NCBI GenBank assembly: GCA_964611645.1
Contig: CAZTAO010000006.1
Span: 1-64,000, forward strand
From: CAZTAO01 sp964611645
Lineage (GTDB): Bacteria > Armatimonadota > UBA5829
Reading direction: 5' to 3'
DNA length: 64,000 nucleotides
Notes under the pieces: generated by a model
Databases searched by the model: none
The model's input: the letters and a program-made list of their open reading frames with translations, nothing else
What the model was told of the DNA's origin: nothing
Shown here: one piece after another, positions 17,981 through 26,081 of the stretch
How positions within the stretch are numbered: the stretch's first letter is position 1
Layout: each line of letters starts with the position of its first letter
Program-made: the position numbers and the translations under genes

Positions 17981-18735
17981 TATCGGCTTTCTTTCCCCGC
18001 AGGCTCATCGACAACCGCGCCGAACTTGCGGGTGCGCCCCCGGAAGTTGTCGATAGCCGCTTTCAACTCATCCTCGGAGAAATCGGGCCAGAGGGTGTCG
18101 GTGATATAAAGCTCGGTATAGGCCGACTCCCAGGTGAGGAAATTGCTGACTCGCATCTCTCCGGCAGTACGGATGAGCAGGTCGGGGTCGGGGATTTCGG
18201 GGTGATACATAAGGCGGGAGAACAGGGCATCTTCGATCTGGTCGATCTCCAGACCACCGTCTTTGACCATTTGGGCTATGCGCCTGGCTGCGTCCACAAT
18301 CTCGTTGCGGCCGCCGTAGTTGATGGCAAGGTTGAGGACTATGCGGTTATTGGCTTGTGTGGCTTTGACGGACCGGGCAAGCTGCTTCTGGAGGAACTTG
18401 GGGAGTTCGTGCGTTCTGCCGGTGACAGTCATCCGCACTCCCTCTCTCATCATATATGGCATCTCCGCCTGGGCCGCGTAACCAATAAGCTTCATCAGGC
18501 CGGACACTTCCGCACGGGGCCGTTTCCAGTTTTCGGAGGAGAAGGCATAGGCGGTGATATACTTGACGTCGAGATCGGCGGCGGCGGTTACGATAGCGCG
18601 CAGCGTTTCATATCCACGCCGGTGGCCGTTGAGCCGAGGCTGGCCCTGTCGCTTAGCCCATCGCCCATTACCGTCCATGATTACGGCAATATGGACGGGC
18701 TGATTGGTGAGGACGGAAGTTGTGTCGTGGGACAT
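17980..18735 (-). CDS. uppS: Isoprenyl transferase (undecaprenyl diphosphate synthase)
   Basis: A 251-residue cis-prenyltransferase that makes the C55 lipid carrier for wall synthesis. The catalytic block HIAVIMDGNGRWAKRQG is near residue 20, RGYETLRAIV and YAFSSENWKRP follow, and the C-terminal PDLLIRTAGEMRVSNFL and YTELYITDTLWPDF are diagnostic. The ATG at 18735 with AGAGG upstream is preferred over a longer frame from 18768. It overlaps dxr by one base. Confidence 0.96.
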   Translation of the reverse strand: MSHDTTSVLTNQPVHIAVIMDGNGRWAKRQGQPRLNGHRRGYETLRAIVTAAADLDVKYITAYAFSSENWKRPRAEVSGLMKLIGYAAQAEMPYMMREGVRMTVTGRTHELPKFLQKQLARSVKATQANNRIVLNLAINYGGRNEIVDAARRIAQMVKDGGLEIDQIEDALFSRLMYHPEIPDPDLLIRTAGEMRVSNFLTWESAYTELYITDTLWPDFSEDELKAAIDNFRGRTRKFGAVVDEPAGKESR

Positions 18736-18780
18736 CTTGGGCCTCTCATGGGCGAGTGGAACACACACAACCCCCCCGCG

Positions 18781-18845
18781 CCCCCTTATCAGGGGGACAG
18801 TAGAGTGTGCGCCACCACGGCTTCTCCCTCCCTGATAAGGGAGGG
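18781..18845. repeat. Pair of CCCTTATCAGGG-type palindromes
   Basis: CCCCCTTATCAGGGGG at 18781-18796 is identical to the copy at 15087. A related palindrome, CCCTCCC (18826-18832) with GGGAGGG (18839-18845) around TGATAA, follows. Both lie in the gap between frr and uppS and could fold separately or together in the transcript. Confidence 0.6.
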
Positions 18846-18861
18846 TGGGGTGGGTTTTCGT

Positions 18862-19419
18862 CTACACTTCCCGCAGTTCGGATTCCTTGACTGCGGTCAG
18901 TTTGTCGATATCCACGATGAACTTGTCCGTAGACTTCTGTATCTCATCCTGGGCGCGCTTGAGCTCGTCTTCCCTGATCTCGCCCTTCTTCTCGCGGGCT
19001 TTGAGGTGGTCGATGACGTCTCGCCGCACATTGCGCACCGCTACCTTGTGCTCCTCGGATTTCTTGTGAAGCGCTTTGATCAGGTCTTTGCGCCGCTCTT
19101 CGTTCAGAGGGGGCACATTGATGCGGATCACGTGGCCGTCCGTCATAGGAGTGAGATTCAGGTCCGAACTGATTATCGCTTTGAAGATGGGATCAACCGT
19201 GGCCTTGTCCCACGGCGCGATCACAAGCTGCCGAGGCTCGGGGACCGATATCCCGGCAACCTGGCTGAGCGGGGTGGACGTGCCGTAGTAATCTACCTTG
19301 ATGCTGTCGAGCATGAGTGGGTTTGCCCGCCCGGTGCGGATGGTGGAGAAATCGTGGCCGGCAGCCTCGACTGCCCTCTCCATACGCCTTTCAGCGTCCT
19401 TGATAGCCTCGTTAGCCAT
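18862..19419 (-). CDS. frr: Ribosome recycling factor
   Basis: A 185-residue protein of standard length that, with EF-G, splits post-termination ribosomes. It shows the RRF blocks IRTGRANPLMLDSIKVDYYG (28-47), TPLSQVAGISVPEPRQLVI, LNLTPMTDGHVIRINVPPLN with EERRKDL, and a helical C-terminal arm (RRDVIDHLKAREKKGEI). It lies 6 bases after pyrH in the conserved order pyrH-frr-uppS. Confidence 0.97.
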   Translation of the reverse strand: MANEAIKDAERRMERAVEAAGHDFSTIRTGRANPLMLDSIKVDYYGTSTPLSQVAGISVPEPRQLVIAPWDKATVDPIFKAIISSDLNLTPMTDGHVIRINVPPLNEERRKDLIKALHKKSEEHKVAVRNVRRDVIDHLKAREKKGEIREDELKRAQDEIQKSTDKFIVDIDKLTAVKESELREV

Positions 19420-19425
19420 TGCCTA

Positions 19426-20151
19426 TTACCCCCTGACCAGTGTGCCTATGCTTTCTCCGCAGGCAGCGCGCTTGATGTTGCCGCGCTTGCCGACGTCAAA
19501 CACCACAATTGGAAGCTTGTGCTCCATACAAAGAGTGAACGCCGTCAGGTCCATTATCCGCAGATTCTGGTTGATGGCGTCCATATATGACACTTCATCA
19601 AAACGCACGGCGGTTGGGTCTTTGCGCGGGTCGCAGTTGTATACCCCGTCCACGTTGGTGGCCTTCAGCACAACCTCCGCCCGCATCTCAAGAGCCCGCA
19701 GGACTGCGGCGGTGTCGGTGGTGAAGTACGGGTTGCCAGTGCCTGCCGCAAGGATAACAACGCGGCCCTTTTCCAGGTGCCGCAGGGCGCGCCGCCTGAT
19801 GAAAGGCTCGGCCACCTCGTGCATGGCGATAGCCGACTGCACTCGTGTGTCCACGCCCATTTTCTCGAGGGAATCCTGCAGCGCAAGGGAGTTGATCACA
19901 GTTCCCAGCATGCCGGCGTAATCGGCGGTGGCGCGGTCCATACCCCTTCCGGAAGCGGCTTCGCCCCGGAGGATATTGCCCGCGCCGACCACAATCGCAA
20001 TCTCAACGTCAGCTTCTCGAGCCTGCTTTATATCATCAGCTATGCGCTGAATGGTGTCGGGGTCAATCCCGAGCTTTTCCGGCCCGGAGAAAGACTGACC
20101 CGACAGTTTCAGTAAGACTCGATTCCACTTCGGTTGGTCATCACGCGGCAC
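19426..20151 (-). CDS. pyrH: UMP kinase
   Basis: A 241-residue hexameric UMP kinase of the amino acid kinase fold, converting UMP to UDP. Seen: RVLLKLSGQSFSG at the N-terminus, EIAIVVGAGNILRG near residue 50, DYAGMLGTVINSLALQD near 80, ILAAGTGNPYFTTDTAAVLRA near 135 (nucleotide binding), and KATNVDGVYNCDPRKDP near 160. It overlaps the tsf stop by 11 bases. Confidence 0.97.
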   Translation of the reverse strand: MPRDDQPKWNRVLLKLSGQSFSGPEKLGIDPDTIQRIADDIKQAREADVEIAIVVGAGNILRGEAASGRGMDRATADYAGMLGTVINSLALQDSLEKMGVDTRVQSAIAMHEVAEPFIRRRALRHLEKGRVVILAAGTGNPYFTTDTAAVLRALEMRAEVVLKATNVDGVYNCDPRKDPTAVRFDEVSYMDAINQNLRIMDLTAFTLCMEHKLPIVVFDVGKRGNIKRAACGESIGTLVRG

Positions 20152-21061
20152 TGACGCTCTCCCCTACTCGGAACCTTACGAACCGGGCCACGCAGACTTC
20201 CTCGCCTGCGTCGGCGCAGGCCAGTTTCAGCATATCGCCGATAGTCTGGTCCTGGTCTTTAATATTGGGCTGCTCGATCAGGCAGACTCTGGAGTAGAAC
20301 TCTTTCATCTTCCCCTCAATGATCCTGTCGAGGATCTTCTCGGGCTTGCCTTCCTTGATGGCCCACTGCTTGTGGATGTCCTTCTCGGCCGCAACCACGT
20401 TCTCCGGCACGTCCTTGCTGGACAGATACTCAGGGTTGCTCCAGGAAATGTGCATCGCGAGGTCCTTGGCAAGCTGCAGGATGCCTTCGCTCTGCGCAAT
20501 GGCTTCGGTCTCGCAGTCGATCTCAACCATCACGCCGATCTGTCCACCCATGTGGATGTAGGAGCCGATGACTCCGCTGGTCTCGTGCTCGGGGCCGCCC
20601 ACATCGTAGCGGATGAATCGCGCAACCGTGGTCTTCTCACCAAGCTTTGCAACCGTGTGGTTGACCAGGTCCTGTATTGTCTCCTCGGGCTTCTCGAAGA
20701 ACGGCTGGCACATCAGCGCCGTCACGTCCACGCAGGTCGCGTCAGCGGCCAGGTGTCCGACGTGGTTAGCTATGTTGGCAGCCAGGTTTCCGAACTCGTC
20801 GGTCTTGGCGACGAAGGTGGTCTCGCAGTTGAGCTCAACCAGCACTCCCACGTTCTGATCATCCGACATATGCAGGCCCACGAGACCTTCGGAAGCGACT
20901 CTCGCTTCTCTCTTTGCAGCCACGGAAATGCCCTTCTCTCTAAGGAGCTTGACTGCGGCATCAAAGTCGCCGTTTGTCTCCGAGAGGGCTTTCTTGCAGT
21001 CCATCATACCGGCCCCGGTCTGATCCCGGAGCTGTTTCACCATATCAGCGGTAATCGCCAT
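20141..21061 (-). CDS. tsf: Translation elongation factor Ts
   Basis: A 306-residue nucleotide-exchange factor for EF-Tu. The N-terminal UBA-like domain (MVKQLRDQTGAGMMDCKKAL, then DFDAAVKLLREKG) is followed by the core with NCETTFVAKTDEF. The second core subdomain (GVMVEIDCETEAIAQSE, DLAMHISWSNPEYLS) looks complete. The ATG at 21061 with GGGAGAAG upstream is chosen; the frame is open further up into a repeat. The last codons overlap pyrH. Confidence 0.96.
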   Translation of the reverse strand: MAITADMVKQLRDQTGAGMMDCKKALSETNGDFDAAVKLLREKGISVAAKREARVASEGLVGLHMSDDQNVGVLVELNCETTFVAKTDEFGNLAANIANHVGHLAADATCVDVTALMCQPFFEKPEETIQDLVNHTVAKLGEKTTVARFIRYDVGGPEHETSGVIGSYIHMGGQIGVMVEIDCETEAIAQSEGILQLAKDLAMHISWSNPEYLSSKDVPENVVAAEKDIHKQWAIKEGKPEKILDRIIEGKMKEFYSRVCLIEQPNIKDQDQTIGDMLKLACADAGEEVCVARFVRFRVGESVSAA

Positions 21062-21124
21062 AATTATCTTCTCCCAATCTATGTAAGGTGAGTTCAGTCC
21101 TGGGTTGCCCCACTGACCGCCCAT

Positions 21125-21240
21125 CATCCTGAGCTTGTCGAAGGATTGTTCGTTTCGACTCCGCTCAACGAACGACGCTTTGCTGGTTGAGCGGAGTCGA
21201 AACCAGCATCGCGCGCTCGACAGGCTCAGCGCGATGGTGC
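21125..21240. repeat. REP-like inverted repeats between rpsB and tsf
   Basis: Arms TTTCGACTCCGCTCAAC (21153-21169) and GTTGAGCGGAGTCGAAA (21186-21202) form a perfect 17-bp inverted repeat. Outer parts CCTGAGCTTGTCGAAGG (21128-21144) and CTCGACAGGCTCAG (about 21216-21229) form another imperfect pair. Part of the inner arm (TTTCGACTCCGCTCAACGA) recurs at 58001-58019. The element lies inside an otherwise typical rpsB-tsf operon, so it could attenuate transcription. Confidence 0.75.
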
Positions 21241-21268
21241 GGTGGTCACCAGCGCTGAACGCTCACGG

Positions 21269-22102
<834 letters not shown>

Positions 22103-22415
22103 CGTGATATTCTCCCTTTGGTTTGTGCCTCCCGTTTCATCAATCCCAACGCCATCCTGCAAGGGCAGAACACCGGCGCTCAGGTCCGAAACGGTGTGTG
22201 CTTACTGATTGTACCGATGGATATCTTAGCACGGAAAGCCGAATTGCGTCAAACTATCGTAGCTGCAAGAGTGGGTTCTGCCCTGCGAGAACGCCGCGCC
22301 GCTGCCGCTGAGCAGCCTCGTGAGCCGTGAATCTACGCTATTCAAGGAATCGGGCCGGGCGTTGTCGAATACAGTAACAGACAGGACAAACGAGGACTAT
22401 GGGGGCTGGCGCGCT
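22103..22415. other. Intergenic region between rpsB and the GT87-like gene
   Basis: About 310 bases between divergent genes. It holds the rpsB leader and a probable rpsB promoter (22223-22252). Nothing else could be assigned. The reading frame of the GT87-like gene is open back to 22320, so its true start may lie in this region. Confidence 0.45.
22223..22252 (-). promoter_or_regulatory. Probable rpsB operon promoter
   Basis: On the minus strand TTGACG (-35, 22247-22252) and TAAGAT (-10, 22223-22228) are separated by 18 bases, about 120 bases upstream of the rpsB start. The -35 box is strong and the -10 box moderate. Confidence 0.4.
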
Positions 22416-23660
22416 ATGAGACGATTCTGGACTCCGGACAGGGTTCGGCTGTTGGTGATTGGATATATCATCAGCGTTGCCGCAGCAGTTGCGGTTCTTG
22501 CGTTCTCCGCTCGGACACCTGGATCGCTGCTCACGGAGGGGGATTTTCCGGCATTCTACGCGGCTGCGGAGATAGTCCGGGCCGGCGATGCAGCCAACCT
22601 CTACAACCCCGATACCCAGATGAACAGCCAGAACAAAGACTGGCCGGAAGCCGGCAAGGGCTACCACTACTTCTCCTACCCGCCGTACGTCGCCCTCTTG
22701 TCCTCTCCGTTGACGCTTCTCGAGCCTCACGCCGCGCGCGGGGCGTTCTGCGGGTTGATGGCGCTGGCGATAGCGGTCTGCGCCTGGCTGATGGTGCGGA
22801 TTCCCGGCTCCGCAGCCAGGAACGCGGTCGGCGCAGCGGCGTTTCTGCTGGCGCTCGGGCCTCTGCTCAGCGGGCTTGGCGCAGGCCAGAACAACGCTCT
22901 GAGTCTGCTGCTGTTTGCGCTGACTATATACCTGGTCGCGCGGGGAAAGAGCTTCTGGGCTGGCGTGACCATCGGCTTGTGGGCATTCAAGCCGCAGTTT
23001 GCGTTGATTGTGCTGCCTTTTGTCGCGCTGTCAGGGAACTGGGCGGTTCTCGGCGGGGCGGCGATCCCCCTGGGGATCTATTACATGTCGGGAGTCGCGG
23101 TGATGGGCTGGCAGTGGCCTATGATTTGGCTCAAGACATCCGCGTGGTTCCAGGCTCAAGACCTGATCACCAACGGCCACCTGATGGTCTCGCTGATGGG
23201 GTTCTTTGATACCGCCCGGAACTTTGTTCGCCACATTGAGCCGGCGGCTATTGCGCTGATGGCGCTGGAAGCTGCCTCGGTCGTGGTGGTGCTGGCGCTG
23301 GTGGCAAGGCGGTCTTTCGTAGTCTCCAGACTCGAGAACGATACCGCGAAGCGAGAGGCGCTGGTGGGGTGTCTTCTGCTGATGGGGCCGGCGATAGCGC
23401 TCCTCTCGCCCCACGTTATGTTCTACGACATAGCCCTGGCATTCGCCCCCGCGATATACCTGGTCCGAATGGATCAAGACCGCAAGATAACCGCAGCACT
23501 GTGCCTGCTCGCCGTGCTAATGGCCCTGACCCTGGCCAGAGACGCCTTCCCGCTATCCCCGATGCTAGTCTACACCATCGGCGCCTTCGCGCTAACCTAC
23601 CAACTTACGGACGCGAAGCGCAGGATCTCATCTGAAGCGCGGTCGGAGGTGTTGGGTTGA
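22416..23660 (+). CDS. GT87-like (DUF2029) integral membrane glycosyltransferase
   Basis: A membrane protein of about 414 residues with some ten hydrophobic helices. The first loop carries GDFPAFYAAAEIVRAGDAANLYNPDTQ and YPPYVALLSSPLTLL, the pattern of DUF2029/GT87 polyprenyl-phosphate-dependent mannosyltransferases (acidic residue after the first helix, Y-P-P). It likely moves a sugar from a lipid carrier onto an extracytoplasmic acceptor; acceptor unknown. The ATG at 22416 just before the first helix is chosen, though the frame is open from 22320. It is divergent from rpsB. Confidence 0.75.
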   Translation: MRRFWTPDRVRLLVIGYIISVAAAVAVLAFSARTPGSLLTEGDFPAFYAAAEIVRAGDAANLYNPDTQMNSQNKDWPEAGKGYHYFSYPPYVALLSSPLTLLEPHAARGAFCGLMALAIAVCAWLMVRIPGSAARNAVGAAAFLLALGPLLSGLGAGQNNALSLLLFALTIYLVARGKSFWAGVTIGLWAFKPQFALIVLPFVALSGNWAVLGGAAIPLGIYYMSGVAVMGWQWPMIWLKTSAWFQAQDLITNGHLMVSLMGFFDTARNFVRHIEPAAIALMALEAASVVVVLALVARRSFVVSRLENDTAKREALVGCLLLMGPAIALLSPHVMFYDIALAFAPAIYLVRMDQDRKITAALCLLAVLMALTLARDAFPLSPMLVYTIGAFALTYQLTDAKRRISSEARSEVLG

Positions 23661-23682
23661 GAGGCAGGGATGACCGGTGTTG

Positions 23683-24330
23683 TTAGTCGTCATCGCCGGC
23701 CGTTGGCGGGACAAGTTCTGCCTTGCCACCCCTCAGAAACAGAGCGAGATTCCGTAGTATCTCCTCCTCGGTTCTTGCGTTCGACGGCAGCATGGTAGCC
23801 CAAGCACGTCCGGGGTGCAAGACATCCCATGGTGACATCCTCTGGTTTCGACGTCCACCGCCCGGATCGTGATTGCCGAAACCGTCTATCACCTTATTCC
23901 ATATTGGGCTGAAGCGTTCTATGAGGAGTGACTCACCCAGAGGAATCCAGATGTCGTCAACCACGAGGTAACGACAGGAGAAATCAGTGAGAGCCAGGTT
24001 CTCTGCTATGTCGATCGACTTGGCGTGCTCGGTCAGCCTCCTATACAGGACAGTTCCGGGGGCGGAATCGAGCCCGAAGCCGCCTTTTCTGGCTCCTGCG
24101 GGAACAGCTTTGCCGACGTAGATCGGCGCGTCGTGGCAGCTATCCGTGTTGTGTTCAGCAATGGGGCCATAGGGAGCGTAGCCGCCCGTGTAGTAGATCG
24201 CGTAGACTCCAGCTCCCGTGAAGGCTCTCTCGGGCGGCAGAGGCATTACGGGGCGCGCCAACAGAGCGTCGGCCACACTCACACCAAGGTTCTTCTTGTC
24301 GAGGGGGTTAAAGGGAGTTTCGCTAATCAA
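23683..24330 (-). CDS. Eco29kI-family GIY-YIG restriction endonuclease
   Basis: A 215-residue restriction enzyme of the Eco29kI family, which has a GIY-YIG nuclease fold and in known members recognises CCGCGG. Seen: GVYAIYYTGGY (GIY strand, about 41-51), APIYVGKAVPAGA (YIG strand), LYRRLTEHAKSI (Arg and His of the site), and ESLLIERFSPIWNKVIDGFGNHDPG (catalytic Glu and Asn). It overlaps the methylase stop by 4 bases (ATGA) and is last of vsr-methylase-nuclease, so the nuclease is made after the methylase. Specificity is inferred from the family only. Confidence 0.85.
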   Translation of the reverse strand: MISETPFNPLDKKNLGVSVADALLARPVMPLPPERAFTGAGVYAIYYTGGYAPYGPIAEHNTDSCHDAPIYVGKAVPAGARKGGFGLDSAPGTVLYRRLTEHAKSIDIAENLALTDFSCRYLVVDDIWIPLGESLLIERFSPIWNKVIDGFGNHDPGGGRRNQRMSPWDVLHPGRAWATMLPSNARTEEEILRNLALFLRGGKAELVPPTAGDDD

Positions 24331-25523
24331 CTTGCCATCCTCACGTCTGCCTGATCGAGGCTCTCGAGGGACTGCTTGACACGGCTAGCTATCACATGGC
24401 CGAGAGTGACCGGTACCGCGTTTCCTAGCTGCCGCATACTTTCCGTCCAGGAAGCGCAGAACACGTAGTCATCCGGGAATGTCTGCAGGCGTGCGCTTTC
24501 GCGCACCGTAAAGTACCTCAACTCCCCACTAGAACAGGCGAGCATATTCTCTCCGCCTGGAACGCCGTGGTCGCCAGCCTTGAGAGTCTTCGCCGGTTCG
24601 TCCAGCGGGCTGCCAGTGTGCCCAGCGTAGGCTCTTGCGCCTGGGTTCAGGCGGTGGTTGGGCACACCGGTCAAGCAGGCTGCGGTGCCCGGGCTTGGCA
24701 AGTCCGATATGGCGTCCCGAACTGTTGTCCAAGGCGAGTCTACCGGGGGGATAATCGAGCACCTCATCCGCTCAATGCTTGGCCTCGCTCTGCCTGGAGG
24801 AGCCGGTCGGTCCGTAGAGGCAACCTTGTGGCGGTCCCAATAGTCTCCCGTGACCCACTGATCCCACATTAGCGCTTCGTGTGAATGGGTTGCGGATGGA
24901 AATGACCACTCAACTCCCAGGTCGCTTCGTATGGCGACGATAATGACGCGCTCGCGTCTTTGGGGGACGCCGTAGTTGGCTGCGTTGAGCAACTGAAACA
25001 CAACTTTGTAGGCCAGTCCGGATCCCCGGCCCCAAGTGTGGTACTCTTCAAGCCGTGAAAGGTGGTCCTCCCAAGACTCTCCGCCAGCCTGAACTATATC
25101 CGGATACTGCAGTTGAAGCAGAATGTATCCAAAGTACTTGGCGAACGACTCACGCAGAAGACCCTTTACGTTCTCAATAAGCACGGCACGTGGTTTCAGT
25201 TCCCTGACGGCTCGTATTGTCTCGGGAAACATATTGCGTTCGTCGTTCTGTCCTCTGTGCTTACCGCCTAGTGAGAAGGGCTGGCACGGTGGTCCCCCGG
25301 CCAACAAATCGATGCCACTCTTGATGCTTCGATAGTCAAACTGCCTTACATCCATGTGATACAATGGCCAATGGACAACCGGAATCACGCAACGCCGTTG
25401 GTTCTCGCGGATCGTGTTGCATGCTTCACGATCCCATTCCACCACGGCCTCGTGCTCAAAACCAGCCCGGGATATCCCGAGAGCTAGCCCACCCACACCA
25501 GAAAAGAGTTCCAGTGACCTCAC
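24327..25523 (-). CDS. DNA (cytosine-5-)-methyltransferase
   Basis: A 398-residue m5C methylase that protects host DNA from the neighbouring nuclease. Motif I LELFSGVGGLALGI is at 4-17, motif IV GGPPCQPFSLGGK holds the catalytic Cys, motif VI is ENVKGLL, motif VIII is PQRRERVIIVAIR, and motifs IX-X are RYFTVRESARLQTFPDDYVF and QLGNAVPVTLGHVIA. The target-recognition region is between about 220 and 300. It is coupled to vsr by a 1-base overlap and to the nuclease by a 4-base overlap. Confidence 0.95.
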   Translation of the reverse strand: MRSLELFSGVGGLALGISRAGFEHEAVVEWDREACNTIRENQRRCVIPVVHWPLYHMDVRQFDYRSIKSGIDLLAGGPPCQPFSLGGKHRGQNDERNMFPETIRAVRELKPRAVLIENVKGLLRESFAKYFGYILLQLQYPDIVQAGGESWEDHLSRLEEYHTWGRGSGLAYKVVFQLLNAANYGVPQRRERVIIVAIRSDLGVEWSFPSATHSHEALMWDQWVTGDYWDRHKVASTDRPAPPGRARPSIERMRCSIIPPVDSPWTTVRDAISDLPSPGTAACLTGVPNHRLNPGARAYAGHTGSPLDEPAKTLKAGDHGVPGGENMLACSSGELRYFTVRESARLQTFPDDYVFCASWTESMRQLGNAVPVTLGHVIASRVKQSLESLDQADVRMAS

Positions 25524-25933
25524 TATGCTTCCTCCAGAAACGCTCTTACTCTCTCTGCCAACCCAGCGGCATCACCCACTTCGCATTCCCACACGACTAA
25601 GACATCCCAGCCCATCTCTCTAAGCTTTGACTGATTGCTGAGATCGCGCAACCTATTTGCCTCAAGCTTTGGAAGCCAGAAGTTCAGACGCGTCTTCGGC
25701 AACCTCGCTAGAGGACAAGGAGCGTGCCGGTGCCAGAAACAGCCGTGTACGAGCATTACCTTTCCTCTGCTGGCGAAGACCATGTCTGGGCAACCCGGAA
25801 GCGCGCGGGAATGCAGCCTATATCGGTAGCCCATTCGATGTACAAGACTTCGGACACGAAGCTCGACCTTCGTATCCTTATTCCTGACCCGACCCATTCG
25901 CTCGCTTCGTTCCGCACTGGTAAGGGTATCCAT
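25523..25933 (-). CDS. vsr: Very short patch repair endonuclease (Vsr)
   Basis: A 136-residue Vsr-like mismatch endonuclease, which nicks beside the T of T:G mismatches formed when 5-methylcytosine deaminates. Typical features: SAERSERMGRVRNKDTKVEL at the N-terminus, LPGCPDMVFASRGKVMLVHG (catalytic Asp) and CFWHRHAPCPLARLPKTR (zinc Cys/His cluster), then FWLPKLEANRLRD. It opens the restriction-modification cassette, which fits its job of repairing damage caused by the m5C methylase. No strong Shine-Dalgarno site is seen. Confidence 0.93.
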   Translation of the reverse strand: MDTLTSAERSERMGRVRNKDTKVELRVRSLVHRMGYRYRLHSRALPGCPDMVFASRGKVMLVHGCFWHRHAPCPLARLPKTRLNFWLPKLEANRLRDLSNQSKLREMGWDVLVVWECEVGDAAGLAERVRAFLEEA

Positions 25934-25942
25934 ATCAATCTA

Positions 25943-25963
25943 GTACTGACCACTGACCAGTAC
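25943..25963. promoter_or_regulatory. Palindrome upstream of vsr, possible operator
   Basis: An interrupted palindrome with arms GTACTG and CAGTAC that also contains a direct repeat (CTGACCA twice) lies 10 bases upstream of the vsr start on the minus strand. Restriction-modification operons are often autoregulated by a methylase or controller protein at such a site; here that role is inference. Confidence 0.3.
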
Positions 25964-26081
25964 ACCACCTAATCTACCACTTCGGCGGATACCACCGCAA
26001 ATCCTGCGGTCTCACTGGCTTGGAATGTATAATCCGCCATTCTGATTCGGTCTGCGTTTCCGCTACTCCTTCCCAAACCAA

